The notes beneath the pieces were generated by a model. The model was not told the origin of the DNA, did not search any database, and worked only from the letters and a program-made list of their open reading frames with translations. Shown piece after piece: positions 1 through 10,933 of a DNA stretch of 64,000 nucleotides; position 1 is the stretch's first letter, and each line of letters opens with the position of its first letter. The DNA is taken from contig CANTUQ010000004.1 of assembly GCA_947683425.1 (NCBI GenBank), forward strand, positions 29,136,001 through 29,200,000, given 5' to 3'. This stretch comes from Excoecaria cochinchinensis (taxonomy: Eukaryota > Streptophyta > Magnoliopsida > Malpighiales > Euphorbiaceae). Position numbers and translations under genes: made by a program.

Positions 1-12
1 ATTCAATGGAAC

Positions 13-148
13 CAAAATCTGTGAATTATTCAAACACTGATTATTTTGGTTGCTTTAATTAACTACAATTTTAATCAACACTACAATTTTTAGGTTGATT
101 AGATTTATATTCATAACTTACCAATGTTTGAATAATTCACAGATTTTG
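13..148. repeat. AT-rich inverted repeat (hairpin or MITE remnant)
   Basis: The arms at about 13-38 and 122-148 are near-perfect reverse complements built around AAATCTGTGAATTATTCAAA, with a loop of about 85 bp. No target-site duplication can be judged because the left flank is cut by the window edge. It may be a foldback MITE; the family is not recognised. Confidence 0.75.
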
Positions 149-180
149 ATTGCCTAGAATAATTGATTATTTTTTTATTT

Positions 181-597
181 TTTTAAATGACACGTGTCAC
201 AAGTCCATTAATAAGTCATGTAAAAATAAATGTTAATTTGTTAAAAAAAAATTTGACACGTGTCACCAGTCTATTGGGCACACTATGCCACATCATCAAG
301 CCACGTGGCATGATGATGTGGCATCCAACCCATCTACTTAGTACACGTGGCAGCTGACGTGGTAAATGTGCCACATCGGATGCTGACTTGGTGCTATATG
401 TCATGCCATGTGCACATGTCACGCTCACTAGATATGCCAACTGGACTTTCCAGCAAGTCCCTCACCAAAAACTAGTTAAAGTGATTTTTTCTATATATAT
501 GTACTAAGTTCAGTGATTTTTGCAAAAAAAAAAAAAATTATTTGTTACTTTTGGATAATATGGCCAATAGTTCAGTGACTATAAGTGAAACTAACCC
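181..597. mobile_element. Truncated Mutator-like MITE terminus with clustered ACGT motifs
   Basis: The right end (about 500-597) resembles the inner arm of the MITE at 30132-30564: it shares AGTTCAGTGA, a poly-A stretch, a TTACTTTT motif and the ending AGTGAAACTAACCC. No matching left arm is visible, so the element is truncated or rearranged. The body holds several G-box-like cores, including CACGTGTCAC at 191 and about 257, CCACGTGGCA at 301 and CACGTGGCAG near 343. These are seen directly; binding by bZIP or bHLH factors is inference. Confidence 0.5.
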
Positions 598-878
598 TAT
601 ACTTTTATTTGTTATAAAATTTAACCTTATATTTATTATTTTACATTACCTATATATAACTATGATTATAATAGGATTATAAAAACTACACTTTTTCTTT
701 GTCGTAACCATAAGTAATCGTGGTTTATTTATTTTTTCAAATTTCTCAAAGAATAAATGGTGTCTTACCACTCTCTCTCTTAGGGTTGCGTAAGTTTCCT
801 TCAGGCCTTAGTGCATGTTTTAGGTATTATGTTATCAATTATAATTATTTTGCATCTTTATTCTCTCAATGAAATAAA
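598..878. other. AT-rich stretch with no gene; possible LINE 5' leader
   Basis: No open frame or recognisable motif is visible. A CT-rich run near 770-800 precedes the first methionine of the decayed LINE ORF1 at 879, so this could be the 5' untranslated region of that element. That is inference from position only. Confidence 0.3.
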
Positions 879-1381
879 ATGGAAGTGGATTTTCAAGGTC
901 TTTCCTTGAAAGGCAAGGAAAATGAGGAGATAGTGATTCAATTAGGGGAAATTATTGAATGTGATATTAATTACGATCTATGTCTAATTGGCCAAATTTT
1001 TGGGTGAGCGATCAATAAATCAAAAGGCAATGGAGAAAAAGTTGATGAACCTTTAGAGACCTATCCAGGGAGTTTGTATTAAGCCCATTAGTGAGAATCT
1101 CTATCTGATTCTATTTTAGCACAAGGTAGATTTAAAAAAAGATGATTGCATGGGGACCATAGTCACTTAATAACTGTCTTTCATTGTTCAACCAGTTGCA
1201 ACAAAGAGAAAACCCCACAAATATAGATTTTAAGTACGCAAATTTTTTGGTACAAGTGTATTTTTTGCCATCAGGTTTTTCATCTACAACGATGGAAAAG
1301 AATTTAGGTAATGTAATGGGTGTTTTTTGGATTATTTTGCACGTGAAAAAAACTACCGGAATTTGTATATTCGTATTAGAG
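879..1381 (+). pseudogene. Decayed LINE ORF1, N-terminal part (DUF4283-like)
   Basis: Translation from ATG 879 gives a short acidic leader, then segments resembling the DUF4283 domain of plant L1-type ORF1 proteins: a C-L-I-G-Q-I-F segment, later K-P-I-S-E-N-L-Y, and F-L-V-Q-V-Y-F-L-P-S-G-F with L-G-N-V-M-G-V-F. At least two stops (first TGA near 1005) and frame changes break it. ORF1 is an RNA-binding protein of the retroposition complex. The fragment ends exactly at the copia 5' LTR, and its frame resumes after 29570, so the copia element is inserted in it. The family call rests on motif order; an endogenous DUF4283/zinc-knuckle gene is the alternative. Confidence 0.65.
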
Positions 1382-1694
1382 TGTTAAAAATATATTTAAT
1401 TTGAACTTTAGAATTTCTAGAGTTCTCTTAAAAATATCTTTTTCTAGAATTATAATGTGTGGCTAGAATTTATCTCTAGAATAATCTTGTGATTTTTAAT
1501 GACTAGATTTTTCTAGAGAGCATTTAATAAGTTAGGTAGAAAGTTGTTAGGCATTTTATAATTAGTAGTTCTAGAGTGATCCCAAGCACCCTATAAATAC
1601 CCCTTGTACCAAGCATTTTATGCAAGCCAAAATTTGAGTGATCCATCCTTCTCTCTAATTTACTCTCCCTAATTCTCTCTTCCAACTTCTAACA
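1382..1694 (+). repeat. 5' LTR of the copia element
   Basis: 313 bp with TG...CA ends, matching the 3' LTR at 29245-29570 along its length. The 3' copy has an extra partial duplication of a TTCTAGAGTTCTCTT segment, which explains its 326 bp. Several CTAGA palindromes occur, and a CT-rich tract lies at the end. Confidence 0.95.
1591..1600 (+). promoter_or_regulatory. TATA box in the copia 5' LTR
   Basis: CTATAAATAC lies about 100 bp before the LTR end and is conserved at 29481-29490 in the 3' LTR. Position and sequence fit an LTR core promoter. Confidence 0.75.
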
Positions 1695-1697
1695 AAG

Positions 1698-1710
1698 TGG
1701 TATCAAAGCC
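1698..1710 (+). other. Copia primer binding site
   Basis: TGGTATCAAAGCC begins three bases after the LTR end. It matches the usual copia primer site (TGGTATCAGAGC, complementary to initiator Met-tRNA) with one change. Confidence 0.85.
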
Positions 1711-1848
1711 AAGGTTCTTTCTTAGTTGCTCTGTGGTTGCAGCATAGTCTGATCTTTCAAATTAGAAAAGACTTTTCCTTGGGGTATTGTGAGTGTGAGA
1801 AAACAAAAGTATAGTGGCTAAGTTGTGAAAAAAAAAGAGAGTGAAAAA

Positions 1849-2770
1849 ATGTCCAATTTTGATATGATTTCATTTCAATACCCTCGTCTTATAAAGGATA
1901 ACTATGAGAGTTAGTGTCTTCGAATGAAAGCCTTGCTAGTCTCACATGATGCATGGGAGATAGTTGAGAAAGGGTATGAAAAGCCACAAGATGAAGGAGC
2001 ATTGTCTTAAAATACAAGAAATGAATTGGTAAAGACAAGAAAGAAGGATCAACAAGCCCTTACCATCATCCATCAATGTTTGGATGATTCAATGTTTGCA
2101 AAGGTGGCCGATGAAACTACCTCAAAAGACGCTTGGGAGATCTTGCAGAAGGCTTTCCAAGGAGTAGAAAAAGTAAAGAAAGTAAGCCTTCAATCTCTAA
2201 GAATGGATTTTGAAGCAATGAAGATGAAGGAATCCGAATCAATTTCGAACTATTGCTCGAGAGTAAAGGCAATAACAAATCAAATGAAGAGATATGGCGA
2301 GAAGGTGGAGGATGTTCATGTGATGGAGAAGATCTTTTGAACTCTCACTCTAAAATTAGATTATATGGTGTGCTCTATTAAAGAATCAAAAAATTTGGAG
2401 GAGATGACTATTGAACAACTAGAGGGTTCCTTGCAAGCCCATGAAGATAAGATTAGTAGAAGACAAGGAGAAGTATTGGAGCAAGCTCTAAAAGCCAAAG
2501 CTTGTTTGAAGGAAGATAGAGGAAAAAGCCAACAAGGACGTGGACGAGGTCATGGACGTGGCCAAGGTGAAGAGGAAGAGGTAACCAATACAATTTCAAT
2601 TATTAGGCAAGAAATTTTCAATCAAGTAGAGGTCGTGGAAGTGCAAGAGGTAGAGCACGAGGCCATAAATTGAAGACAAATGAAAGGCGGTATGAAAAAA
2701 CCAACATTGAGTGCTACAATTGTCATAATTTGGGCTATTATTCTTGGGAATGCTATAGTTCCTTGAATAA
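1849..2770 (+). pseudogene. Copia gag with a broken zinc knuckle
   Basis: Starts at ATG 1849. The region at 2026-2340 resembles the copia gag (UBN2-like) domain, with a D-A-W-E-I-L motif and S-L-R-M-D-F-E-A-M. A K/R/G-rich linker follows, then a zinc knuckle near 2713-2755 reading C-Y-N-C-H-N-L-G-Y-Y-S-W-E-C: the CX2CX4HX4C histidine is replaced by tyrosine. Stops occur in place of the usual W (near 1911), Q (near 2008) and R (2338-2340), and the frame changes between 2340 and 2680. Gag forms the virus-like particle of the element; this copy cannot make it. Confidence 0.85.
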
Positions 2771-3037
2771 TGGTGAGAAGGAAGAAGATGAAGATAAATC
2801 AACTTTATTGCTAGCACTCAAGGAGGGAGAGAAGGATGACAAGAGCTCGTGGTATTTAAATAATAGTGCAAGCAACCATATGTGTGGGCTCAAGGAAAAG
2901 TTCATAGAGCTCGATGAAAATGCATGGGGGTAATGTGTTTTTTGTGAACTCATAAAAAAATTCAAATTGAAGGCAAATGTGCATTTATCATTTCTTCCAA
3001 AGATGGTAACCATAAGCTTATTAATGATGTCCACTAT
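2771..3037 (+). pseudogene. Copia aspartic protease, inactive
   Basis: The segment at about 2848-2890 reads W-Y-L-N-N-S-A-S-N-H-M-C-G, where copia proteases normally have D-T/S-G-A-S-N-H-M. The catalytic aspartate is asparagine here. The ORF stops at 2931-2933 and the rest is frameshifted. In working elements this enzyme cuts the Gag-Pol polyprotein. Confidence 0.8.
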
Positions 3038-3321
3038 GTGGCCAAGTTAAAAAGCAATATTTTAAGCTTGGGACAACTCTTGGAAAAGGGGTATGATATT
3101 CACATGAAAAATAATTATCTTTCTCTTCGAGATCAAAATGGTACATTTATTGCCAAGGTCACTATGTTGAGGAATAGAATGTTCACATTAAATCTCAAGA
3201 CACTTGATGTAAAGTATTTGAAGGTTACGATAAAGGAGGAAGCAGGGCATTGGCACATGAGATTTGGACACTTAAACTTTGGCCCTCTCAAGGATATGGG
3301 AGAGAAAACGATGGTGAACGG
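3038..3321 (+). pseudogene. Copia GAG-pre-integrase segment, cut by insertion
   Basis: Begins A-K-L-K-S-N-I-L-S-L-G-Q-L, the usual lead into the pre-integrase domain, and carries the H-W-H-M-R-F-G-H-L-N zinc-binding signature near 3250. The reading frame is intact up to 3321 and is then broken by the solo LTR starting at 3322. Taking out the insertion plus one copy of its 5-bp duplication rejoins the frame to 26676. Confidence 0.85.
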
Positions 3322-4242
3322 TGTAACGCCCCAATACCCCTTGGGAGGATATAGGGATGCTATGCAACGCTAAACAACACTTACTTTTACTTATGAATAA
3401 CAATTAACACTATCACGAACATTAATTATCATTAATCCTCTTACTAACACTAGCTAATTACAGCTTACAACTTAAGATACAGAATGGCACTTTACAGTTA
3501 CATGCTTTACTTATAAGAAAATAGAACTTTATCTATACAATATCATTACAAAATCAACCTAGCTAGAAGACTTCAAACTCCTTATAGTGGCCTGCAGATG
3601 CTCCATTCCAAACAAGAGCTCCAAGCTATAAACCTACACGGGAAAACTCCCGTGCTAAGCGATAGCGCTTAGTGGGGATGAAAACAAACAAGTCTAATGC
3701 AAGCATTCTCGAATTAGCATATAACAATATAACAGGTTATGATCGAGCAATATACTATGTCATATCACTCACTCAATAGTTCACTAGTATACCAAATATT
3801 CAATAAATCATACTATACCATAACAATATTCAATACTTAATGTCAGGGGAATACTTCAATATTATAACCACCATACCTTATAACATAGCATTGATATCAC
3901 TTAAAATGGCATCGCTAACACTACCATTAATCACTACAAACACAGTAGTTACATGATATGCCAATGTTCGATAGTTCATACTTTCCAAGATTGATCACTA
4001 ACATTCACTGACAGTGGAAGGCTTCGGTATCATGGCAATTATGTCATGTAGCATCGCATTGATATTACTCAACATCGCATGGATAACACTATCATTAGTC
4101 AATAATGGTATAATCTATAACAATCATAGGTTAAGACAACATTATTATAAATACACGCCAATACCATTTCACTATAGCCTTAATCAATACAGAAGTGGAT
4201 ACCGGTATACTATATACTTGAATATATATTAACACTAGATCA

Positions 4243-4309
4243 TTGGATACCCGTCGGTATCAAACACTAGACACCCATCGGTGTCAAACACTAGACACCC
4301 GTTGGTGTC
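4243..4309. repeat. Three 23-bp tandem repeats with internal palindromes
   Basis: Three units contain ACACTAGACACCCGTCGGTG or close variants. Each holds GACACC-N4-GGTGTC, a 6-bp stem with a 4-base loop. They lie in the solo LTR. Confidence 0.75.
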
Positions 4310-4793
4310 ACACTAGCAGCAGCGAATCACTAACCTTATATAAGCATGTCTATCTATCAACAACTATGTCTAATTCAGGCTTATACAAAAGCTTCATACC
4401 ATATCATATACATTACTCTCATTCATATTCACTTAGCAAGTTCATACAAGGTGCACAACTATCTTATATTACCAAATACCAAATAATGTTCATTGATCAC
4501 ATAACTTAATGTCCATGCACTCATATAAAGCAATATAACATCATCAAGTAAGCACACTGTAGACACTGGGTCTTGAGGTAGTCAAGATCAGAGTTACCCG
4601 ATGAAGAAACTAACGTCAGTTTTCGGACGAGGGACGGAAGTTGTGGTTGTTTGTCCACTAGATTTATAAGATCGGAGGAGTTCTGGGTAAACGGGAGATT
4701 TTGGACAGACGAAAAAAGTTCAACTTTGAGAATTGGAATTTGAACCCACAGACGGGCAGCCTGTCGGTAGAGTAGCCTGTCACTCATGCGAGA

Positions 4794-4975
4794 GGCCCGT
4801 CTCCCACGTCGACCGACGGGCCGACGCTCGGGGATGGGAGGCCCGTCTCCCACATCGACCGATGGGCCGTCGCTCGGGGATGGGAGGCTCATCTCCCACG
4901 TCGACCGATGGGCCGTCGCTCGGGGATGGGAGGCCTGTCTCCCATGTCGACCGACGGGCCATCTCCCATGGCACG
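4794..4975. repeat. 46-bp GC-rich minisatellite in the A 5' LTR
   Basis: Four units start at 4794, 4840, 4886 and 4932, exactly 46 bp apart. Each holds GGCCCGTC and GACGGGCC (or one-base variants) around GTCGAC, giving a strong hairpin. The same array is at about 22553-22735 in the 3' LTR. Open frames on both strands here are by-products of the repeat. Confidence 0.9.
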
Positions 4976-5236
4976 TGTAAGGCCTGCCAGTCAAATGACC
5001 GCTGGTGTCCCTTGCGACTGACGCCCGTCGATAATCCACAGGCAACCCGTCTGTCGATGATCTGGTTGTTTTAACTGCCGGATTCTACAAAATTTGAGAG
5101 ATTTTTACAAAATATTTTTAAATCTTTTTGAATTTGCCAAATATTTTCAAATATTTTTGAATATTAGATTTGTTTCAGAAAATCCTCTTCAAATCTGAAT
5201 TTAAAATTTAAACTTGTTTGAAATTTCCTCCTGAAT

Positions 5237-5246
5237 CTATAAATAG
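5237..5246 (+). promoter_or_regulatory. TATA box of element A 5' LTR
   Basis: CTATAAATAG, conserved in the 3' LTR near 23037, lies about 680 bp from the LTR start and just downstream of a T/A-rich tract. A likely start of transcription follows within about 30 bp. Confidence 0.75.
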
Positions 5247-6589
5247 GGGAAGGGGATTCAGCTTTTAGGGTGGAAAAAAATTTTACTAAGAAATTATTGT
5301 TTAGAAAAACTTTTTATTAGAAAACTAAAATTCTCCACAGAAGATTTCTTTTCAGTTTCTATAAAAACAAATTTTCTTTCAAAAATTTATTTTCTTTTAT
5401 TCTCGAATTATGCTAATCCGAGGAAGCGAGATCCATTCGTTTTCATCCATCTAGCTAATTCAGACATTTATTGCTGTCCAAATTCCAAGAAAGAGAAAAT
5501 AATCTCCTTCTCTTGGTTTATTTTTCAAAGTGAGATTTTTGCAACCAAAAATCTCTTCCGTTCGCGCGGTCACAATCCGATCCTTGTAGAACTTGAGGAG
5601 TCAACATCTTGCAACGTTCACCTTCACAAGGTAAAAATCAGAGGGTAAATATTCTGGGCTTATTATTTTGAATTCAAATTATTTTCGTTAATTTCTTGCA
5701 TAAAAATCCTCTTTATTCAAATTAAAAACAAAAACTTAACTTTTTTTGGGTTTACTGTTCGGAAACAGAGTTGACCGATGGGCATAAGGACCGCCGACGG
5801 CCATCGTTCAATCGAGCGATGGGACGTCGCAGTTCACCCTTACGCCCGTCTATCGCTCCCAGGGACACCCGTCGGTCATACGTCTTGGGCCGTCCCTGGG
5901 CCTTTTTTTCCACTTAATCTCTTTTCTTCTCTTCTTTTATTTTAAATGGTTTTCTTATTCAATTTCTTCCTTATTATTTAACTTTATACCTTTTTTTTTT
6001 AATTTACATTAACTTGTTCTTTATTTTGTGAGTTATTGTTTTGATTTGTAGGGCGGATTTGGAGCCATTTGGTGTAAAAGCTGTTGCAAAGACTTAAGGG
6101 TCTTCTCTCGGGTTCATTCTCTCGACTTTATCTTCTTTATTATATCGCTGTTGTGAATAATGTTTGTTTTTATACTTTCCCGCTGATGTAAAAAATGATT
6201 AAATGTTTTTTATTAATTAAATTGGGATTTTCCTTACTAATTGAGGACCAATGTCTAATTTTTTCTAACAAATAAAAATCAACGCCTCAAAACCATTTTG
6301 CAATAAATATGCATACGAGGACCAATGTCCTCACTTCTAATATATATCCCAATTTATGTATGAACTGCTTGCAATTTATAATGGGGGTTGTATTCCGCCA
6401 CTAGTTTTATTATAATTTATTTTTTGCACTCCTTATTTTAATTATGCTTTATTTACTGCCTTCCTTGAATGGACAATCTAAGCTTTAATTTAACTGCATT
6501 AAACTGATGAAAAATGGGATCAAACGATAAATTCAAAACTTAAATATAAACTTAATCAAGGTATGAATAAATGGGAAGTCCCGAACCTA

Positions 6590-6950
6590 CTATGGTCTTT
6601 GGGCTCAATGAGGCGAGAGGGCCATCTCGACATTTTGTTGGGGTGGAAACCTCTAAGATACCTTTTGTGTCCCATAAAAGGATCAAACCTGCACAATCCT
6701 AGACGCCACGAGGTGAGAGGGCTATCTTAATGTTCTATTAAGGTGGATACCTCTAAGACACCACTGGTTTGCCCAAGCGTGAGGCTACAGAACCATCCTA
6801 TCATTAGGGTGGATACCTCCAAGAGACCTTCAGCTTGCCTATAATGGACATAGCAGCGCTATCTTAGGCTCACTGAGGCTAGAAGATGTTTCCCAATGTT
6901 CTATTGGGTTGCGACTCCAAGAAACCTCTTTGTTGCCCAAGATAGACGCA
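6590..6950 (+). repeat. Internal LTR repeats with PBS-like core
   Basis: Four units of about 65-110 bp each centre on a GGTGGAWACCTCYAAGA-type core followed by CACCT or similar. The last unit reads GGTTGCGACTCCAAGA here and GGTGGCGACTCCAAGA near 24694 in the 3' LTR, resembling the first ten bases of the primer site (TGGCGACTCC). Related cores recur in the LTRs of B to E. Confidence 0.7.
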
Positions 6951-7042
6951 CTTGTAATTTCTTGCAAGTTCTCATGAACCTCATCCCGATCGCCCTGAAG
7001 GCGGGTGGTTTGAGGCGCACTGGGGTTCGGCGCGCGTCACAC

Positions 7043-7060
7043 TGACGACTCCGCTGGGGA
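7043..7060 (+). other. Primer binding site of element A
   Basis: TGACGACTCCGCTGGGGA starts one base after the LTR. Element B has TGGCGACTCCACTGGGAA at the same place, so position 3 is probably a mutation here. The sequence fits the 3' end of a tRNA with CCA; Ogre elements are known to use tRNA-Arg, but I did not verify the match. Confidence 0.8.
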
Positions 7061-7970
7061 CAATACTCGAGACTTCGCTTCGAAAGTACCTTGGTTAAAA
7101 TTTACAGTTGAGTTTTAAATTAAAAATTTCATCCTTTTTTCGAAACTGTATTGCATCTCATTAGAGCCTTAGATCTATGCTAGTTTGGTCCCTCTTTTAA
7201 CCCCGATGCGTTCCCGAAGCACAACCTTACGTTCACTCAATGTAGGGAAGTGTTAAGGATAATCACCAGCCCAAGCCTCGTACCATCATGGTATATTAAA
7301 TGGAGACCCAATCGGTCGTTACTCTCGTGATGAGCTAGACCCATTGGCAGGGACCATGCTTGGGTAGCCCTAAAGTAACATCCCCTTGGCCAAAACTCAT
7401 GTAATGGAAATAGTTACTTCCCTTAAGTGATATGAACCTTAATACTATGCTTGCTGTATGGATCGCTATGTATTGGACAAACCCAGATAATTTGATTGGT
7501 CACCTAATCAAAGGCTTTCATGCCCCGATAGGCCCATGTCAACTTCTTTGGACTGCCTAAATACATAACGATCATAACCCATGCGCCTGTGCATTAGTTA
7601 GGAGAGGTTATGTTGCCAATTTTCCACCGAGCACCATACGTGTCCATCGGGCCCCCTATTGACCTATGGGCCAATCCCACCTAGGAAAGAGACTATAACC
7701 TCGTGTGCGGGAGTAATAAGGTTGTAAGGACCTACGTGCTTGCATGTGATTTGTGGATGTTGCATAACACGATCATGTATTATATGTCATTCATGCATCA
7801 TCCTAACGAGTATGTTTTGCAGCCATAATAGATCTGCCTAAGTGGTCAAGAGGTTCTCAGGGGCGACTACGCAGCAATCCATTCTTCGAGTTACCAGAAA
7901 GGGTGGAGTATTCGGACACTCCTTTAGAAACTAGCTACGCTACTTCAGCTCAATTTTCTTTACACGAAGA
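7061..7970 (+). other. Untranslated leader of element A
   Basis: About 900 bp without an open frame. It is homologous to the minus-strand leader of B (44193-45294); both contain a segment around CTTTCATGCCCCGAT. The leader ends with TGTTTTGCAGCCATAATAGA, a splice-acceptor-like site; B has TTTTCAGCCATCATAGA at the same point. Confidence 0.7.
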
Positions 7971-9240
7971 AATGGCAAACTCACCAAGTGGCAGATGCCA
8001 CCATGGCTTTGTTAGCGGAGGAAGTGGGCCGAAGGTTGGAGGAGTTCAAAAACCGAATGATTACCATGATGGCCACAATGGGTCAACAAGCGGCTCCGTG
8101 GAACCCACTGCCTCCTCCTATGAGGAATAATGAAAGGGGGGAGGTCAAAGAAGACCCGCAAGAGGAGATTCGCCTGCCACCTATAGACCCAAGAGCTACC
8201 ACATTAGGGGCACAGATTGGATGATTACGGGGAAGATGATAAGTATGAAGGAACAGTATCAGAAAGGGGGAAAGCACCTCAAACCGTAGAAGCCATCTAG
8301 AGGAAAATGGAGGAAAAATTCGAAGCAATGAAAAAGATGTTGACAAGGAGTCGAGGGATAAACCCCGAGGATAAAGAATTAGAGGGGAGGACCTAGTCCC
8401 AATGAATTTTAAGATGCCGGATGTACCGAAGTTTGATGGTACGTCATATCCTACCGCCCACATAAAACAATATTCATTAGTAATGAAGGGTATTACGCTG
8501 ACGAAAAGGCAAAAGATTGAATACTTTTGCTTGAGTTTGACTGGCCCAGCGGTGGATTGGTTCCACAAGCTCCATCGTAGAACCAAGAAGGACTGGGATT
8601 TATTGACGAAGGAATTTTTGAGACAATACGACTGCAGTACGAGGATAGAAGTGACCTTAAAGGACCTGGAGCTACTACAGCAGAAGGGAGGTGAGTCTTT
8701 CCATGAGTATCTGACCCGGTGGAGGAATCAGGTGATGGAGATGAAGATAAAATCGGATACTCAGGATCAAATACGGCTACTCATTAAAAATGCAAGCCCA
8801 TATTTGAGAGAGGGATTGAAGATGAAGGGATTAAGAGACAGGGAGTCCCTTAAAGACATCACCATTGAAGCTGAAGGGGAATACCTTGCTAGGAGAGCAG
8901 GTAGTGAGAATTATCCCAAGAAAGGTAGCAGTAGCCAAGGGGCAAGTAGGCCGGCAGGTTCTGCTAGTAGCACGAGGAAGACTGCTGAAGTATCAACCAC
9001 CAATGCTACCCTGAGGCGTTTCTCAAACCTTGGAAGGTCTTTGTCATGGGTACTGAGAAGGCTGATGAAGGAGGGTAAGTTGCAGCCTTTGCCACCCCGA
9101 CCTGCCAGAACTCAAGGCATGCTAGGGCACCAGGATAATGAATACTGTGCTTATCATTAGCACACTGGGCATACAACTGACGATTGCAAGGCTTTGAGAC
9201 ATGCAATTCAAGATCTAATTGATTCAAAGTAGATCACAGA
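7971..9240 (+). pseudogene. Element A gag (nucleocapsid precursor)
   Basis: ATG 7971 begins M-A-N-S-P, matching the gag start of C (51418, minus strand); a frameshift follows and the frame continues from 7988. Part 8402-9160 holds the Retrotrans_gag domain, with F-D-G-T near its start, A-V-D-W-F-H, and F-L-R-Q-Y. Near 9140-9188 lies a CX2HX4HX4C knuckle (Y-C-A-Y-H...D-D-C). In-frame stops: 8222-8224, TAG 9158-9160 (CAG in element C) and TAG near 9230. Gag builds the particle that packages element RNA. The frame is the same as the downstream protease ORF. Confidence 0.9.
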
Positions 9241-9283
9241 CCCGGAGAAGAGAGGGAGTCAGAAGAAAGCTGGATATAACAAC

Positions 9284-10933
9284 GTGCCCCAGCCAGTATT
9301 CATGATTGGGTCCAGTTTGCCCGAGAAGTTTGTATTGAAGGAGTTGTATGACAACGATGTCAACACTGCTATCACAAGCCTCCATGAGGTGAGTGAAGAA
9401 GGGCTTCCCGCTGCAGTGATCGATTGCTGGTCCACTGATGACAGTGGAACTGAAAATGATGATTCTGAAGTATTTCCCGACCCGTGGGGTTCGGAGGAGG
9501 AAGGAGAGGAAGAAAAGAAAGGAAAGAAGAATAAAGTAGGAGCTGTGACTCAGAACGGAAGGGTAGCTCCAGAAATTGAAAGGCCCCATGAGCCAGTAGT
9601 GGGCCAAAAGGGGAAGGAGTCGACAGAGGATCCGATTGTCAAGCAGATGAAAAAGACGCCGGCTCAGATTTCAATATGGGATCTCTTAAGACAGTCTCTA
9701 TCACACAGGCAGAAAGTAGTGGAGGCTTTGTGTGAGGCAACCGTGGCTACAACTGTCTCGCTTACGGAGCTTCTAGATGTAGTGAAGGGGGGAGCAGGAG
9801 AGAATGTAGTTTTTACGAGTGCTGATCTACCGGCGGAAGGCTGCAACCATAATCGCCCTTTATACATAAGGGCACAGATTAATCAAAAGCACATGGCCTG
9901 TGTAATGGTGGATGATGGTTCCTCAATAAATGTATGCCCTCAGGTGGCAATGGCAACATTTGTGGTGACGGAGGATGTGTTGGCCAAGTCTGATCTCACT
10001 ATCACGGCATACGATAACTCGCGTAGGCATGCCTCTGGGACATTTAAGACAATGGTGAAGACGAGACCAGTAGAGATAGAAGTGGAGTTTGTGGTCCTAC
10101 CTATATCGGCCAATTTCTCAGCTCTTTTGGGCAGGCCATGGTTTCATAAGTTGGGGGGCGTCCCCTCCACGCTTCATCAAATGGTCAAAATACCCCATGA
10201 AGGCGAGATTGTGACCATAAGGGCATCAAGAGAAAGTCAGGTTTCCACACTGGAGATCGCAAGGCAGCCATTCAGAGGGTTTCATGTTGCCATGATTGAT
10301 GAGGAAGAGCAGATAGAGGGAAGCCCCCAAGTGCTAAATATGATGAAAAAGATGTCGTTCCTCCCCGGTGCGGGGTTAGGTAAGAATTCTCAGGGGTTGT
10401 TAACAGCCATTACCACTAGGGGCCAGAAGGACAAAAGGGGCCTGGGATACACAGGTGCAGTAAAGAGGGGTGAGAAGCCAGAGAAATGGATTCCCCATAT
10501 CAAGAAGAGTTTTGTGCCGGCAATCGCAGCATGTGCCTATGCGGGGGAAGCCGAGCCACAGTGGGTTGACGAAAGAATTGTACCGGATTTTACGGTTTTC
10601 AATGATGTCTTTGACTGGGACATTAGATTGATCAAGCCGGCAGAGGGCTTTTGGGACGAGGAAATCATGACCAGTGAGACAATTTGGGACCGCGAGGAGC
10701 CCGAGGAAGTCATAACCGAGAAGATGGTGGCCACCCAACTGAAGGGGAAAGCGAAGGTTGAGGAAGCCATACAGGGGGTTGCTAAAGAATGCCCGAAATG
10801 CCCAAATGATGTAGGACTGTCAGCTGCAACAGATGCACCGGCGGAGGAGGAAGAAGAAAATAGTTTAGATTTTCTTTTTACTCCAGAATTTTTCAATAAT
10901 GTTAATTATAATTTCATTTTATTAATAAAGTGA
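9284..10933 (+). pseudogene. Element A protease region with G-patch
   Basis: A 549-residue open frame continuing the gag frame. An acidic stretch lies at about residues 70-83. The pepsin-like retroviral protease motif V-D-D-G-S-S-I-N-V is at about residues 208-217, and L-L-G-R-P-W-F near residue 285. At about residues 359-393 is a G-patch: L-P-G-A-G-L-G-K followed by K-R-G-L-G-Y, a glycine-rich RNA-binding module seen after protease in some Tat-type elements. It ends at TGA 10931-10933, where RT begins one frame back. This stretch itself is not broken, but its gag and RT partners are. Confidence 0.88.

Larger units (their letters stand above)
4558..7041 (+). repeat. 5' LTR of element A
   Basis: 2484 bp, from TGTAGACACTGGGTC to GCGCGTCACA, matching 22317-24829 throughout. 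The 3' copy has about 30 extra bases after 22934. Layout: start, GC-rich 46-bp minisatellite, TATA box, a long transcribed-type AT-rich part, a set of ~110-bp internal repeats, GC-rich end. Confidence 0.95.

Noticed and set aside
4521..5074. Long overlapping frames on both strands (174, 113, 64 and 64 residues) in the A 5' LTR
   Set aside because: They come from the 46-bp GC-rich repeat, whose period is not a multiple of three and which stays open in several frames. They lie in an LTR upstream of its TATA box and match no domain.
8083..8586. 167-residue minus-strand frame
   Set aside because: It mirrors the gag coding sequence on the opposite strand and has no motif.
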